A stretch of DNA of 9,986 nucleotides from Phycisphaerales bacterium (lineage in GTDB: Bacteria; Planctomycetota; Phycisphaerae; SM23-33): positions 1 to 9,986 of the forward strand of contig PMYM01000177.1 in NCBI GenBank assembly GCA_003171235.1. The letters run 5' to 3'. The notes below the pieces were generated by a model that saw nothing but the letters and a program-made list of their open reading frames with translations, had not been told where the DNA came from and did no database searches. Every line of letters starts with the position of its first letter. The first letter of the stretch is position 1. Positions 1 through 6,908 of this stretch are shown here, one piece after another. The position numbers and the translations under genes were made by a program.

Positions 1-77
1 CATGAATTATCGGACACCCTCGGGTACCGATTACATGCCGGCGCGGTTGTGGGGGGAGCATGGTCACGGTTTTTAGG

Positions 78-105
78 TTGACAACTCTGGTTATCGGACT
101 ATGAT
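78..105 (+). promoter_or_regulatory. sigma70-type promoter of the PEP-CTERM-like gene
   Basis: A perfect -35 hexamer TTGACA (78-83) is followed after 16 nt by TATGAT (100-105), five of six matches to the -10 consensus. Transcription would start near 112, giving a leader of about 110 nt before the ATG at 223. A 9-bp direct repeat, TTATCGGAC, occurs at 7-15 and again at 91-99, the second copy touching the -10 box. It could be a regulator site, but two copies alone do not prove this. The promoter call rests on sequence match only. Confidence 0.65.
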
Positions 106-112
106 CGCACGC

Positions 113-157
113 CATATCGGAGGCCGAGGATGGAGGACGGCCGTCTTTTCCGGTATG
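113..157 (+). promoter_or_regulatory. 5' leader stem-loop
   Basis: The arms CATATCGGA (113-121) and TCCGGTATG (149-157) pair over nine positions, one of them a G-U wobble. Inside them GGCCG (122-126) pairs with CGGCC (138-142), with 143-148 bulged on one side. The hairpin begins within one or two bases of the predicted transcription start, so it would sit at the very 5' end of the mRNA. Such a position usually protects the transcript from 5'-dependent decay; that role is inferred. No known riboswitch was recognised. Confidence 0.45.
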
Positions 158-222
158 TGCTCCCGTCAGCGGGCCGGCGGCGCCACGAGCCCGGGTTGGA
201 GTGAATTTCAAAGGAGTGGGCG

Positions 223-876
223 ATGTTCTCTTTACGAATGTCCCAGGCGCTGTTTCTTCTCGCGTTGATTCTTCTGTCGGGTTCATCGGTCCGGGCCGAT
301 GTGATGCTGGGGGACTTCGAGGGGGCCACGCCCTTTGCCGATTGGATCCTGGATGAGAGTCCCCCCAACGGCTCTACCATTACCCAGATAATCGGCTATG
401 CCGGGCACGACGGCGGCATCGCCCGCCTGCAGGCCAGCGTGACCTACACCTGGGACGGCACGAGCTGGAACGGCACATACGCCGCCGCCGCCCTTACCCG
501 CGGCGGCGTTACCCTGGGAACCGAAACCGCCCTGGCCTTTGACGCCCTGGCCGAGGTGGACGGGCTGGAACTGACCAATCCCTACGTGTCGGTTGTTGTG
601 CCCCTCTCGCCGCTGGGTGGCTACCAGGACGTCGCGCCGGGCGGCTGGCAGCACTACGTCATGCCGCTGGATGAGTTGTCGCCCACGCAGTCTTTTTTCG
701 TGATCGCCAACGCCGACGGGGCCATTGCCCCCTATGACCCCGGCCAGGACGTCGGCCAGACGCAGGTCCAGACCGTTACGCTGTACCTGGACAACGTGCA
801 ACTGGTGCCGGCCCCCGCGGCCTTGCTGCTGATGTTGGCCGGCGCCCCCCTGCTACTGCGGCGCCGGGCAAGGTAG
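223..876 (+). CDS. secreted protein with PEP-CTERM-like C-terminal sorting signal
   Basis: This 217-aa protein has a Sec signal peptide: a short basic start, a hydrophobic core at about residues 8-20, and probable cleavage after SVRA (residue 25). The middle (26-192) is rich in Gly, Asp, Thr and aromatic residues with alternating beta-strand character. Its LYLDNVQL segment just before the tail is typical of the last strand of beta-sandwich domains in secreted Planctomycetota proteins. The end is tripartite: PAPAA (196-200), a hydrophobic stretch to about 212, then RRRAR. This matches the PEP-CTERM layout recognised by exosortase, although the usual PEP is PAP here. It is probably exported and anchored or released at the surface; the ligand is unknown. 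The start is secured by AAGGAG (211-216) six bases before the ATG. It stands alone on the plus strand with its own promoter. No exosortase gene is in the window. Confidence 0.8.
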   Translation: MFSLRMSQALFLLALILLSGSSVRADVMLGDFEGATPFADWILDESPPNGSTITQIIGYAGHDGGIARLQASVTYTWDGTSWNGTYAAAALTRGGVTLGTETALAFDALAEVDGLELTNPYVSVVVPLSPLGGYQDVAPGGWQHYVMPLDELSPTQSFFVIANADGAIAPYDPGQDVGQTQVQTVTLYLDNVQLVPAPAALLLMLAGAPLLLRRRAR

Positions 877-1030
877 AAGAAGGCCTCAGGCTTCAGACTG
901 CAGACCACAGTGCAAGACATGGACCACAAGGAAATGCCCTTCCAGGGCTTGCAGAGCCGGGGAGGATTAGCTCCTGCAAGGCCACAGGAGGCTCTAGGTG
1001 AATACAGAGCGACGCAGGGGCGAGGGGCAT

Positions 1031-1064
1031 CCAGGCCCGGAGGGCCGGCAAGAATTTAGCCGGG
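1031..1064 (+). repeat. inverted repeat, left copy
   Basis: The 34 nt here are the reverse complement of 1320-1353 at 32 positions. The copy begins with a small hairpin, GGCCC-GGA-GGGCC (1034-1046). It leads into a larger one in which CCGGGGGT (1060-1067) pairs with the later ACCCCCGG and an inner GCGGCC pairs with GGCCGC. The element is therefore strongly structured as RNA. It looks like one member of a dispersed repeat family rather than an IS end, because no transposase lies between the copies. Confidence 0.75.
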
Positions 1065-1319
1065 GGTGGAGCGGCCAAAGCGCAGCGCCGGCCGCGAAAC
1101 CCCCGGTAATGGCCTTGGGAACCAACCAGAGGCAGTGGCCTGAGCGACTAAGAGGATTCGTTCTCCCTGCCGATGGTGTGATTCGCCAGGTGGTAGGGCT
1201 AGCTCCGGCATCGCGAACAAGATCGTTTTCGCACGCAAATCCGGCCGCTCGCTCTGTGACGATAGGGAACACCTTTCCGGGCTCTGCGCTGCGCCCGGCT
1301 TCGCCGTGCCTGCTTCGCA

Positions 1320-1353
1320 CCCGGCTAAACTCTTGCCGGCCCTCCGGGCTTGG
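1320..1353 (-). repeat. inverted repeat, right copy
   Basis: This is the partner of 1031-1064 in opposite orientation, with two mismatches in 34. Read on the minus strand, the shared part is followed by GC-rich sequence that resembles the left copy only loosely: both contain GCAGCGC, but the hairpin stems differ. That pattern fits two diverged copies of one repeat family with a conserved head and a variable tail. The 255 nt between the copies show no gene. Confidence 0.75.
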
Positions 1354-1425
1354 CTATGTTCCTGTCTTGGGGAGAAGGCCTGGCATCAAACGTACACCTT
1401 ATAGCCCGCAGCCTGTCGTCTTCCT

Positions 1426-2265
1426 CTATAGTTTATCCGACGGGCCGGCATCGATGATGTCGGCCTGGGTGCTGACGCGCATGCGGCGGTAGCCCAGCGT
1501 GAACCGCGAACCCACCAGCGACCAGACCAGCAGCGCCACCACCGGATAGCCCACAAAACGGGCGTAGTACCAGGTCGTCCCCGCCCAGGGCATTTCGCGC
1601 GGAGGCTGACGCATTATCTGCGTGCCGCTGAGCAACTCTTCCAGGCCAAACAGTGCCCCAGTCAGGGATGTGTCGGGCAGGATCTGCCGCCAGGGCAGCA
1701 GCAGCACCGCCAGCACCAGCGACCAGACCAGCGACGAAGCCAGGGGTCCTGCCCCGCCCGTCCGCCCCACCATCGCCAACTGCAGGCCCAGCAGCAACGT
1801 CACCGTCAGCAGCAGCGAGCAGACCATGGCCAGGAACTTGCTGGCCGGCAGGATCCACTGCAACTGGTCATACCAGATTTGAGCCTTGCGGGTGGGGGGC
1901 GGGGCAACCGGCAAGAATTCGACGGCCTGGCGGACGACGCCCGGGGCGCTGGCCGGGGCGCTGGCGGGCCGGGAAGCCCCTGTGGCTGCGGCTGAAGCAG
2001 GGTGGCCGTCGATGATCCAAGGCGCCGGCACGGTCGTTGACATCGCCCGGCGAGTGGCCGGTTCGGCGTTGATGGAGGGTCCAGGCCGGTCGGCCAGGGC
2101 CGCCGCCGAATCAATCACGCCCCCCACCCGCACCAGCACGAAGGCCGTAAGCTGCACCACCGCGCACAGCAGGATCAGGATCCAGAACCAGTTCTTGGCC
2201 GACTTGAGGGTCGCGAAGGCGGCGCGGGATTCCTCGCCCGCCGGCGGCAAACGCAGTTGTTCCAT
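1426..2265 (-). CDS. four-helix membrane protein of unknown function
   Basis: I do not recognise the family of this 279-aa protein. It has a charged N-terminus and a first hydrophobic helix at about residues 26-48. A long low-complexity linker (50-125) is rich in Ala, Pro and Ser and contains short ASAPASAP repeats. Three more probable helices lie at 139-166, 174-192 and 233-253, and a short polar tail follows. The order suggests an inner-membrane protein with the linker on one side and a three-helix bundle after it; no catalytic motif is visible. The start is well supported: AGGAG lies six bases before the ATG (2272-2276 on the complementary strand). It is the last gene of the minus-strand series, 131 nt after hemL, and a palindrome pair (2333-2383) lies between them. 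Its function cannot be inferred from hemL. Confidence 0.75.
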   Translation of the reverse strand: MEQLRLPPAGEESRAAFATLKSAKNWFWILILLCAVVQLTAFVLVRVGGVIDSAAALADRPGPSINAEPATRRAMSTTVPAPWIIDGHPASAAATGASRPASAPASAPGVVRQAVEFLPVAPPPTRKAQIWYDQLQWILPASKFLAMVCSLLLTVTLLLGLQLAMVGRTGGAGPLASSLVWSLVLAVLLLPWRQILPDTSLTGALFGLEELLSGTQIMRQPPREMPWAGTTWYYARFVGYPVVALLVWSLVGSRFTLGYRRMRVSTQADIIDAGPSDKL

Positions 2266-2332
2266 AACAGGCTCCTATTTGTCCGCCATGATACCCGCCG
2301 CCGCCGCCAGGTCAACCTCGCTGAATTGACAG

Positions 2333-2383
2333 TACAGGCGCCGGGCCTGTGTAATTCCCGGTGGCACAGGTTTTAAACCTGTT
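2333..2383. repeat. pair of 19-nt palindromes between hemL and the membrane protein gene
   Basis: The first unit is TACAGGCG-CCG-GGCCTGTG (2333-2351), with one wobble and one mismatch at the arm base next to the loop. The second is CACAGGTT-TTA-AACCTGTT (2365-2383), with one mismatch at its outer end. GGTGG before and CCACC after lengthen the second stem (2360-2388). The units are 13 nt apart. On the minus strand this would be the 3' tail of the hemL transcript or the leader of the next gene, starting 13 nt after the hemL stop. Both units share the 8-3-8 layout of the copies near 3800, 4350 and 9250. Confidence 0.8.
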
Positions 2384-2396
2384 CCACCTCGTAGCC

Positions 2397-3722
2397 CTAC
2401 ATGTGCCTGGCCGCCAGGGCAAAGGCCCGCCCGGCTGCGTCTATTGTGCGGTCGATGTCTCTTTGGCGGTGAGCGGCCGAGACGAACATCGCCTCGTATT
2501 GGCTGGGGGCAAGGAAGATGCCCTCCTCCAGCATGGCGTGGAAGAAAACGGCGTAGGCCCTGGCGTTGGCGGCGGTGGCGGAGCGGTAATCCCGCACCGG
2601 CGGCGGGGCGAAAAAGCAGGTCAGCATGCTGGCGACGCGGTTGAATGTGAGCTTGCCCGCCAGGCCGGCCGCGGCGGCCGCTTCTTTCAGGCCCGCCTCC
2701 AGATAGGCCGACATCTTCTCCAACCGTGCATACACGCCCCGCCCGCGGAGGGCGCGGAGGGCGGCAAGCCCGGCAGCCATCGCCAGCGGGTTTCCTGAAA
2801 GCGTGCCGGCCTGGTAGACCGGCCCCTCGGGCGCCAGGTTCTTCATTATTTCGACGGGCCCGCCGAAGGCCCCCACCGGCAGCCCCCCGCCGATGATCTT
2901 GCCCAGGGTGGTAAGGTCCGGCCTGACGCCGTAGAACCGCTGGGCCCCGCCGTAGGCCACGCGGAAGCCGGTCATCACCTCGTCGAATATCAGCAGCGCC
3001 CCGTGCCGGGTGCAAAGTTCCCGCAGCCCCTGTAGGTATCCCGCCTCCGGCGGCACGACGCCCATGTTGCCAGCCACGGGCTCGACGATCACGGCGGCCA
3101 GGTCGCCCCGGGCGGCCTTGAAGGCCTTGGCTGCGCCGGCCAGGTCGTTGTAATCCACCAGCATGGTGTCGCGAGTGGCGCCGGGCGTGACGCCCGGCGA
3201 GGCGGGCAGTCCCAGCGTGGCGGCCCCGCTGCCGGCGCTGGCCAACAGACAGTCGGCGTGGCCGTGGTAGCCGCCGCGGCACTTTATGATCTTGCACCGG
3301 CCGGTGAATCCCCGCGCCAGGCGGATGGCCGACATGGCGGCCTCGGTGCCGCTGGAGACAAATCGCAGCTTCCGGATCGATGGATAAGCGGCTACGATCA
3401 TCTCGGCCAATTCGGTCTCCGCCAAGGTGGGCGCGCCGTAGCAGAATCCGCGCCGGGCCGCTTGCTGCACGGCCTTGACCGCGGCGGGATAGGCGTGGCC
3501 CAGGATGGCCGGGCCGTAGCCTCCAACGTAATCAACGTAGGTTCTGCCATCCAGATCGGTGATGCACGATCCCCTGGCGGAGGCGATGAATACGGGATCG
3601 CCGCCCACGGCCAGAAAAGACCGCACGGGGGAATTCACCCCGCCCACCAACACCTTCCGCGCCCGCCCGAATGCCTGGCGCGAACGGTTGGGCGACTGAC
3701 GCTTGCCGGCTTGCCTTTTCAT
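2397..3722 (-). CDS. hemL: glutamate-1-semialdehyde 2,1-aminomutase
   Basis: HemL turns glutamate-1-semialdehyde into 5-aminolevulinate, the second step of the C5 route to tetrapyrroles, in the cytoplasm with PLP/PMP as cofactor. Family motifs appear in order in the 441 residues: GGVNSPVR (27-34), SSGTEA (123-128) and GGYHGH (150-155) for cofactor binding, IFDEVMTGFR (245-254) with the pyridine-contacting Asp247, and LGKIIGGGLPVGAFGG (273-288) with the Schiff-base Lys275. Length fits the usual 425-440. I chose the ATG at 3722 because the family N-terminus begins only a few residues before GGVNSPVR. The open frame extends upstream to 3827, but the extra 35 residues (an alternative Met is at 3788) run through the palindromes and promoter. 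No Shine-Dalgarno precedes 3722; see the promoter entry. It lies 149 nt after leuS on the same strand. Confidence 0.95.
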   Translation of the reverse strand: MKRQAGKRQSPNRSRQAFGRARKVLVGGVNSPVRSFLAVGGDPVFIASARGSCITDLDGRTYVDYVGGYGPAILGHAYPAAVKAVQQAARRGFCYGAPTLAETELAEMIVAAYPSIRKLRFVSSGTEAAMSAIRLARGFTGRCKIIKCRGGYHGHADCLLASAGSGAATLGLPASPGVTPGATRDTMLVDYNDLAGAAKAFKAARGDLAAVIVEPVAGNMGVVPPEAGYLQGLRELCTRHGALLIFDEVMTGFRVAYGGAQRFYGVRPDLTTLGKIIGGGLPVGAFGGPVEIMKNLAPEGPVYQAGTLSGNPLAMAAGLAALRALRGRGVYARLEKMSAYLEAGLKEAAAAAGLAGKLTFNRVASMLTCFFAPPPVRDYRSATAANARAYAVFFHAMLEEGIFLAPSQYEAMFVSAAHRQRDIDRTIDAAGRAFALAARHM

Positions 3723-3729
3723 GGCGGCG

Positions 3730-3758
3730 ATTATATCTGCCTTGCGGCAGACTGAAAG
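3730..3758 (-). promoter_or_regulatory. hemL promoter, probably giving a leaderless mRNA
   Basis: Read on the minus strand, a perfect TATAAT occupies 3735-3730, only six bases before the hemL ATG at 3722. A weak -35 candidate, CTTTCA (3758-3753), lies 17 nt upstream. With normal spacing the transcript would begin at or one base before the A of the ATG, which fits the lack of a ribosome binding site. The spacer is almost filled by a dyad, TCTGCC-TTGC-GGCAGA (3736-3751, given on the plus strand). It could be an operator; that is inference. Confidence 0.5.
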
Positions 3759-3785
3759 AGACACGCCCCGGACGGCCGTGATACT

Positions 3786-3842
3786 CATGGGCGGGGCGCC
3801 CATGCCACTGGTAGAAGCCCATAGCAAGCCTGCCGTGGGCTT
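3786..3842. repeat. two hairpin palindromes between leuS and hemL
   Basis: CATGGGCG-GGG-CGCCCATG (3786-3804) is a perfect 8-bp stem with a 3-nt loop. Ten nt further, AAGCCCATAGCA (3815-3826) pairs with TGCCGTGGGCTT (3831-3842) over 12 positions with one wobble and one mismatch, closing a 4-nt loop. The first unit is the same size and layout as the copies inside leuS and carries compensatory differences in its arms. On the minus strand the pair begins about 30 nt after the leuS stop and could act as a terminator or mRNA end protector. It lacks a T-run, so intrinsic termination is uncertain. Confidence 0.75.
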
Positions 3843-3871
3843 TATCTACGCGGGAGTAACGCCAAGGACTT

Positions 3872-6748
3872 TTACCGGATCACCAGGTTGACCATCCGCC
3901 CGGGGACGACGATCTTCTTGACCAGGCTCTTGCCAGCCAGGGCGGCGGCGACCTTCTCGTCGGCCAGGGCGGCGGCGAGCATGGCTTCTTCGGGGGCGTC
4001 GGGGGCCACGCGAATCCGGCTGCGAAGCTTGCCGTTGATCTGCACCGGGATCTCGATGGTTTCCTGGGCCAGCAGGCTTTCGTCGTACTGGGGCCAGGGT
4101 TCATAGGCCAGGCTGGCCTGGCCGCCCAACTGCTGCCAGAGTTCCTCGGCGATGTGCGGGGCGAACGGGGCTAGCACCAGCAGGAACCGCCTTGCCTGCG
4201 ACGGCGACAGCGTCCCGGCCTTATAGACCGTGTTGACAAATTCCATCAGGGCGGCGATGGCGGTGTTGAACTTCAGCGAGTCAAGATCCTCGCCGACCTT
4301 CTTGATGAGCTTGTGCAGTGCCCGTTCGACCTCGTCGGGTAGCACAGGCGTCTCGCCTGTGTCCTTCCGTTCCACAGCCGGGACGGCTGTGCCAAGCAGC
4401 GCGGGCTGATCCTCGCTGCCGAGTATCATCCGCCAGACGCGGTTGAGGAAGCGGTGCACGCCCGGCACGTCGCGGGTGTTCCAGGGCTTGGAGGTCTCCA
4501 ACGGGCCCATGAACATCTCGTACAGGCGAAAGGTGTCGGAGCCGTACTGGGCGATCACCTCGTCGGGGTTGATGACGTTCTTGAGGCTCTTGGACATCTT
4601 CTCGACGCTCTCGGTCAATACCTCGCCGCTCTGGCGATGGCGGGGTTTTTCGCCGCTGGCGTCCACGTCGTCGTAGGCGACGGAAACCCCGCGGCTGTCG
4701 CGGTAGGCAAACGAGCGGATCATGCCCTGGTTGAAGAGCTTGCCGAAGGGCTCGGGCGTGGAGACGTAACCCAAGTCGAACAGCGCCTTGTGCCAGAAGC
4801 GGGCATACAGCAGGTGCAGCACGGCGTGCTCGGCCCCGCCGACGTACAGGTCCACTCCGCCCGGGGCCATCCAGTACTTCTCGGCCTTAGGGTCAACCAA
4901 GGCAGAAGCGTTCTTGGGGTCCAGGTAGCGCAGGTAATACCAGCAGGAGCCTGCCCACTGGGGCATGGTGTTAGTTTCGCGGCGGGCGGGGCCTCCGCAG
5001 GCGGGGCAGGCGGTGCTGACCCAGGCGACGGCCTTGGCCAGGGGCGGCTTGGGCAGGGCATTGGGATCTTCGGAGGCGGAGGGGGTGAAGTCGTCCATCT
5101 CCGGCAGGGTCAGGGGGAGTTGGTTATCAGGCACGGGCACGGTGCCGCACTTGTCGCAGTGGATCACCGGGATGGGCTCGCCCCAGTATCGCTGGCGGGC
5201 AAAGAGCCAGTCGCGCAGCTTGTAGTTGATAGTGGCCTTGCCCAGGCCGGAGGCGACCAGGTCGGCGGCGATCTTGGCCTTGAAGTGCGGGGTGGGCAGG
5301 CCGTCGTACGGGCCGGAGTTGACGGCGATGCCGTCCTCGACGTATCCCTGCCAAGCCTGCCCCGCCGGCGGCTGGACGACCTGGATCACCGGCAGGTTGA
5401 ACTTCCGGGCGAATTCCAGGTCGCGTGTGTCGTGGGCGGGCACGGCCATGATGGCCCCGGTGCCATAGCCCATCATCACGTAATCGGCCACCCACACGGG
5501 GATGTTCCGGCGAGTGACGGGGTTGACGGCGTAGGCCCCGGTGAAGACGCCGGTTTTCTCCTTGCCCTCGGTCATCCGCTCCAGTTCGCTCTTGTTGGCG
5601 GCGGCGGCGACGTAGGCCTGCACGGCCGGCTTCTGCTGGGCGGTGGTGATTTCCTCCACCAGCGGATGCTCGGGGGCCAACACCATGTAGGTGGCGCCGT
5701 AGAGCGTGTCCGGCCGGGTGGTGTATACACGGATGACCTGATTCTCTTCGGCTGCGGCAAAGCCCTTGTGGGTGCGACGCTCGAACCACTTGGCCAAATC
5801 AGGCATGGTCGTCAGGGGGAAGTCCACCTCGGCGCCCTCGCTCTTGCCGATCCAGTTGCGCTGCATGAGCTTGACCGACTCGGGCCAGTCCAGGATATCC
5901 AGGTCCTTTTCCAGGCGGGCGGCGTAGGCGGTGATGCGCAGCATCCACTGCCGCAGGGCCCGGCGGTAGACGGGGAAGTTGCCGCGATCGCTGCGGCCTT
6001 CGTTGGTGACCTCCTCGTTGGCCAGCACCGTGCCAAGTTGCGGACACCAGTTGACCGGCACCTCGGCCTGGTAGGCCAGGCGGTATTCGTCCAGCAGGCG
6101 GCGGCGCTGATCGACTTCCAGCTCCTGGTACTTCAATTCGCCGATGCGCGTGCCGTGGAGGTTGATGTCGGGAATGCGGAAGGCCTGGTTGGCCGGCACG
6201 ACGTTGCCGCCGAAGTCCACCACGTACTGGCCCGAGAGCAGGTTGCGTTCCAGCTCGGCGATGGGGCGGGCGGCCTGGGCCTCGGGGTCATACCAGGAAT
6301 TGAAAAGCTGCAGGAAAATCCATTGCGTCCAGCGGTAGTAGTCCGGGTCGGTGGTGGCCAGCCGGCGCGTCCAGTCGTAGGAGAAGCCGAACATCTTGAT
6401 CTGCCGCTCGATGTTGGCGATGTTCTGGGCGGTGGTGACCCGGGGATGCACGCCGTGCTCGACGGCGTACTGCTCGGCCGGAAGGCCGAAGGAATCGTAG
6501 CCCATCGGGTGCAGGACGTTGAAACCCCTTGCCCGCTTGTACCGGGCGACGATGTCGGTGGCGGTGTAGCCTTCGGGATGCCCCACGTGCAGCCCGGCCC
6601 CGGAAGGGTAAGGGAACATGTCCAGCACATAGAACTTGGGCCCCTGGCAAAAGCCCTTTTGGCCGGGGTTGGGCTGGACAAAGGTGTTGTGCTGGGCCCA
6701 GTAGGCCTGCCACTTGTTTTCGATCGCCGCAAAATCGTACTTGGGCAT
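3872..6748 (-). CDS. leuS: leucyl-tRNA synthetase
   Basis: LeuS charges tRNA-Leu with leucine in the cytoplasm. The 958-aa protein shows the class I signature HVGH (54-57) within FPYPSGAGLHVGHPEGYTATD and KMSKS at 717-721. The editing domain has TTRPDTLYG and HDTRD, with the conserved editing Asp at 443. Two Cys pairs (531/534, 581/584) make a zinc knuckle, NWCP sits near 232, and an anticodon-binding and C-terminal domain follows. It is about 100 residues longer than the E. coli enzyme (860). Most of the excess is a block at roughly 152-230 before NWCP; a smaller part, near 786-802, is encoded by two palindromes. GAGGTAAGG lies just upstream of the ATG (GAGG nine bases away). It follows the VWA gene by 160 nt and precedes hemL by 149 nt. 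No frameshift is seen. Confidence 0.97.
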   Translation of the reverse strand: MPKYDFAAIENKWQAYWAQHNTFVQPNPGQKGFCQGPKFYVLDMFPYPSGAGLHVGHPEGYTATDIVARYKRARGFNVLHPMGYDSFGLPAEQYAVEHGVHPRVTTAQNIANIERQIKMFGFSYDWTRRLATTDPDYYRWTQWIFLQLFNSWYDPEAQAARPIAELERNLLSGQYVVDFGGNVVPANQAFRIPDINLHGTRIGELKYQELEVDQRRRLLDEYRLAYQAEVPVNWCPQLGTVLANEEVTNEGRSDRGNFPVYRRALRQWMLRITAYAARLEKDLDILDWPESVKLMQRNWIGKSEGAEVDFPLTTMPDLAKWFERRTHKGFAAAEENQVIRVYTTRPDTLYGATYMVLAPEHPLVEEITTAQQKPAVQAYVAAAANKSELERMTEGKEKTGVFTGAYAVNPVTRRNIPVWVADYVMMGYGTGAIMAVPAHDTRDLEFARKFNLPVIQVVQPPAGQAWQGYVEDGIAVNSGPYDGLPTPHFKAKIAADLVASGLGKATINYKLRDWLFARQRYWGEPIPVIHCDKCGTVPVPDNQLPLTLPEMDDFTPSASEDPNALPKPPLAKAVAWVSTACPACGGPARRETNTMPQWAGSCWYYLRYLDPKNASALVDPKAEKYWMAPGGVDLYVGGAEHAVLHLLYARFWHKALFDLGYVSTPEPFGKLFNQGMIRSFAYRDSRGVSVAYDDVDASGEKPRHRQSGEVLTESVEKMSKSLKNVINPDEVIAQYGSDTFRLYEMFMGPLETSKPWNTRDVPGVHRFLNRVWRMILGSEDQPALLGTAVPAVERKDTGETPVLPDEVERALHKLIKKVGEDLDSLKFNTAIAALMEFVNTVYKAGTLSPSQARRFLLVLAPFAPHIAEELWQQLGGQASLAYEPWPQYDESLLAQETIEIPVQINGKLRSRIRVAPDAPEEAMLAAALADEKVAAALAGKSLVKKIVVPGRMVNLVIR
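4343..4391. repeat. palindrome pair inserted in frame inside leuS
   Basis: CACAGGCG-TCT-CGCCTGTG (4343-4361) and CACAGCCG-GGA-CGGCTGTG (4373-4391) are perfect 8-bp stems with 3-nt loops, 11 nt apart. They have the same form as the intergenic copies. They fall in the leuS frame and encode roughly GTAVPAVERKDTGETPVLP (near residues 784-803). This sits in the linker between the KMSKS-side domain (ending VWRMI) and the anticodon-binding helices (starting LHKLIKKV), a place where the family varies in length. The frame stays open, so the element is tolerated as extra peptide. Confidence 0.8.
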
Positions 6749-6816
6749 ATTGCCTTACCTCGTTGGCGTCACGGTGGGCGGCCGGCCGGAGTTTACGTAC
6801 CGGCGCGCCGGCGGCC

Positions 6817-6844
6817 ATATTAACCAGCGGGAAATGGGTTGTAA
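6817..6844 (-). promoter_or_regulatory. possible leuS promoter
   Basis: On the minus strand TTACAA (6844-6839) is followed after 16 nt by TAATAT (6822-6817). Three and four of six bases match the sigma70 hexamers. Transcription would start near 6810, giving a leader of about 60 nt that includes the 12-bp palindrome CCGGCGCGCCGG (6800-6811). The match is weak and the leader could instead be read through from the VWA gene. No T-box features were recognised. Confidence 0.25.
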
Positions 6845-6908
6845 CGGGCAAATCGCCCGAAGGTCTGCTCAGGGCGTTGCGCTCGGCTGGGCGGCGGCCG
6901 GGATGGAA

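Larger units (their letters stand above)
877..1425. other. 549-nt intergenic region without a convincing gene
   Basis: This lies between two converging genes (the PEP-CTERM-like gene and the membrane protein). A short bulged hairpin, GAAG(G)CC-TCA-GGCTTC (879-894), directly follows the stop at 876 and may end transcription weakly; it has no T-run. Further on, GGGCTTGCAG (945-954) pairs with CTGCAAGGCC (974-983) at nine of ten positions. An alternative fold pairs AGAGCC (953-958) with GGCTCT (990-995) around CTCCTG/CAGGAG. The rest is dominated by the inverted repeat pair at 1031-1064 and 1320-1353. Open frames here, such as 998-1492 on the plus strand, have arginine/proline-rich translations without domain character and run into the neighbouring gene on the opposite strand. 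Confidence 0.6.

Noticed and set aside
1..76. Short frame MPARLWGEHGHGF at 35-76
   Set aside because: It has fourteen codons including the stop, no ribosome binding site, and ends just before the promoter. It could be chance.
998..1492. 164-codon plus-strand frame in the 877-1425 gap
   Set aside because: It runs through both inverted repeat copies and into the membrane protein gene on the other strand. Its translation is Arg/Pro-rich and I see no ribosome binding site.
2275..3297. 340-codon minus-strand frame overlapping hemL
   Set aside because: It is the +1 shadow of hemL: an Arg/Gly-rich translation without motifs.
3723..3827. Longer hemL start giving 35 extra N-terminal residues
   Set aside because: The extra residues cross the hairpin and promoter elements and are absent from the HemL family pattern. 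The ATG at 3722 gives a normal N-terminus.
4454..6823. 789-codon open frame antisense to leuS
   Set aside because: Its translation is Gly/Val/His-rich with no domain character and lies wholly over leuS, whose motifs are complete. Long antisense frames are expected in GC-rich coding DNA.
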